Of a stretch of 7,255 bases of DNA, positions 6,245 to 7,255 are shown piece by piece; the first letter of the stretch is position 1, and every line of letters begins with the position of its first letter. The translations under genes and the position numbers were made by a program. The stretch is from Pseudomonadota bacterium (GTDB lineage Bacteria > Pseudomonadota > Gammaproteobacteria > Burkholderiales > Gallionellaceae): assembly GCA_021783525.1 (NCBI GenBank), contig JAJXTT010000084.1:1-7255 (forward strand), read 5' to 3'. Below the pieces are notes generated by a model. The model did not search any database and was not told where the DNA came from. It saw only the letters and a program-made list of their open reading frames with translations.

Positions 6245-6552
6245 TCCAGTCTCCCGAACGCGATGACGGGGGTGATCCAGTAGGCCATTTCAGGATTGCT
6301 TTCTTGTTGTTTGAGATGGGCAACCAGCGCGAGGGCATCTTCCAGATTCATCACCGACTGGAAAGTGGAACGTTGCGAGCGACCGCGCACTTGTTCGATC
6401 ATGCTGGGCAGCATTTCCTTCTGGCTTCCACCTTCAGCTTTGTGCATGACGAAACCGCGGATCCACTCGGGATGCTCCAGCAGGTGGCCGACCAGACGCT
6501 CTTCCATGGAGCGGTGGCAGGCCAGCGTCAAACAGCAATTCATTTCTTTCAT
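6241..6552 (-). CDS. DUF3240 family protein in the efflux operon
   Basis: A 103-residue soluble protein with no signal peptide or membrane helix. It has the DUF3240 look: a start of the type CCLTLACHRSMEERLVGHLLEHPEW, a central GFVMHKAEGG and RGRSQRSTFQ, and the closing AYWITPVIAFGRLE. The family is thought to have a PII-like ferredoxin fold and often accompanies heavy-metal RND pumps, which suggests a regulatory or metal-sensing part; that role is inference. Two adjacent Cys (residues 6-7) and several His could bind metal. It overlaps the RND gene by 4 nt (ATGA) and the channel gene by 4 nt. A second ATG at 6543 would remove three residues, but the strong ribosome site favours 6552. Confidence 0.8.
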   Translation of the reverse strand: MKEMNCCLTLACHRSMEERLVGHLLEHPEWIRGFVMHKAEGGSQKEMLPSMIEQVRGRSQRSTFQSVMNLEDALALVAHLKQQESNPEMAYWITPVIAFGRLE

Positions 6553-7255
6553 AGAACATTCCTCCGGGGTTCAAGGCCGAATCGGCGGTACAGGATTGGC
6601 AACAGGAACAGTGTCAGCGTGGTGGAGCTGATCAGTCCGCCCATCACGACGATCGCCAGCGGTTTCTGAATCTCGGAGCCGGGGCCGCTGGCGAACAGTA
6701 CCGGCAGCAGACTGTAGGCAGTAATGTTGGCGGTCATCAGCACCGGGCGCAGTCGTCGCTTGGCCCCTTCCAGGATGACCTGGGTGATGTCCATGCCCTC
6801 GGCGTGCAGCTGGTTGAAGTAGGACACCATTACGACGCCGTTCAGCACTGCGATGCCGAGCAACGCGATGAAGCCGACCGATGCCGGAACAGACAGGTAC
6901 TCGCCGCTGAACCAGAGCGCAAAGACGCCCCCCATCAAGGCGAAAGGGATGTTGGTGAGCACGAGCGCAGACTGCCGCACCGAGCCGAACGTGGCGAACA
7001 GCAGCATGAAGATCAGTCCGAGCGCGACTGGTATGACGACTGCAAGCCGAGCCGCCGCGCGCTGCTGGTTCTCGAATTGGCCACCCCAGGTGATGCGGTA
7101 GCTTTCGGGCAACTTTATCTGCGCTGCAATGGCCGCTTTGGCTTCATTCACGAAGCCGACCAGATCGCGGTCGCGCACGTTGGTCTGGATCACGACCATG
7201 CGTTTGCCGTTTTCCCTGTCCACTTTCACGGGGCCGTCAGCACGTTCAAGTCTGG
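6549..7255 (-). CDS. HME-family RND efflux pump (CzcA/CusA type), C-terminal 234 residues
   Basis: The end of an inner-membrane proton-driven pump that, in the heavy-metal-efflux (HME) branch, exports ions such as Cu/Ag or Co/Zn/Cd. Family members are about 1,030-1,070 residues, so roughly three quarters lies beyond the right edge. The fragment begins in the last periplasmic porter segment (RMVVIQTNVRDRDLVGFV), then shows five membrane helices corresponding to TM8-TM12: VIPVALGLIFMLLFATFG, ALVLTNIPFALMGGVFAL, VGFIALLGIAVLNGVVMV, LMTANITAYSLLPVLFA and IVVMGGLISSTTLTLFLLP. The NGVVMVSYFNQL and EIQKPLAIVVMGG stretches are typical of HME pumps rather than drug pumps. The metal-selective residues of TM4 and the porter domain are outside the window, so the ion cannot be named. 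It ends in an ATGA overlap with the DUF3240 gene. Confidence 0.93.
   Translation of the reverse strand, partial: RLERADGPVKVDRENGKRMVVIQTNVRDRDLVGFVNEAKAAIAAQIKLPESYRITWGGQFENQQRAAARLAVVIPVALGLIFMLLFATFGSVRQSALVLTNIPFALMGGVFALWFSGEYLSVPASVGFIALLGIAVLNGVVMVSYFNQLHAEGMDITQVILEGAKRRLRPVLMTANITAYSLLPVLFASGPGSEIQKPLAIVVMGGLISSTTLTLFLLPILYRRFGLEPRRNVL
6560..6565 (-). promoter_or_regulatory. Strong Shine-Dalgarno for the DUF3240 gene
   Basis: GGAGGA on the minus strand, 7 nt before the ATG at 6552 and inside the end of the RND gene. It settles that start over the ATG at 6543 and suggests good translation of the small protein despite the gene overlap. Confidence 0.7.

Overview
The window looks like a chromosomal segment from a GC-rich proteobacterium. 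Acs, the DUF3391/HD-GYP protein, MltD and the HME-RND/DUF3240 cluster together suggest a betaproteobacterium, perhaps of the Nitrosomonadales/Gallionellaceae type. That placement is inference from protein character only. Every gene I can support lies on the minus strand, so transcription runs from high to low coordinates.

Layout in the direction of transcription: (1) 7255-4731 is a tightly overlapping efflux operon. It holds the C-terminal end of an HME-type RND pump, a DUF3240 protein, a TolC/CzcC-type outer-membrane channel and a SemiSWEET (PQ-loop) transporter. The overlaps are 4, 4 and 1 nt, so translation is probably coupled throughout. (2) A 65-nt gap (4666-4730) carries a plausible sigma70 promoter. 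It precedes an HD-GYP cyclic-di-GMP phosphodiesterase (4665-3454), which is followed after 28 nt by acetyl-CoA synthetase acs (3425-1458). (3) 1457-1007 has no conventional gene but is the most unusual part. The last 13 codons and stop of acs recur three more times downstream at an exact 110-bp period. In each repeat they form the end of a complete 27-codon small ORF whose start codon sits in a short RNA hairpin. The farthest copy has diverged mostly by synonymous changes in the acs-like tail, and its hairpin changes keep pairing as G.U only in the acs-sense RNA. (4) A perfect 15-bp-stem hairpin (1081-1114) separates this array from a good sigma70 promoter (1067-1039) driving mltD, a lytic murein transglycosylase that runs off the left edge.

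Functionally, the right part exports metal ions or similar toxic compounds, the middle links c-di-GMP turnover and acetate activation by proximity, and the left end is cell-wall remodelling. The main candidate for something undescribed is the 110-bp array that repeats the 3' end of acs.
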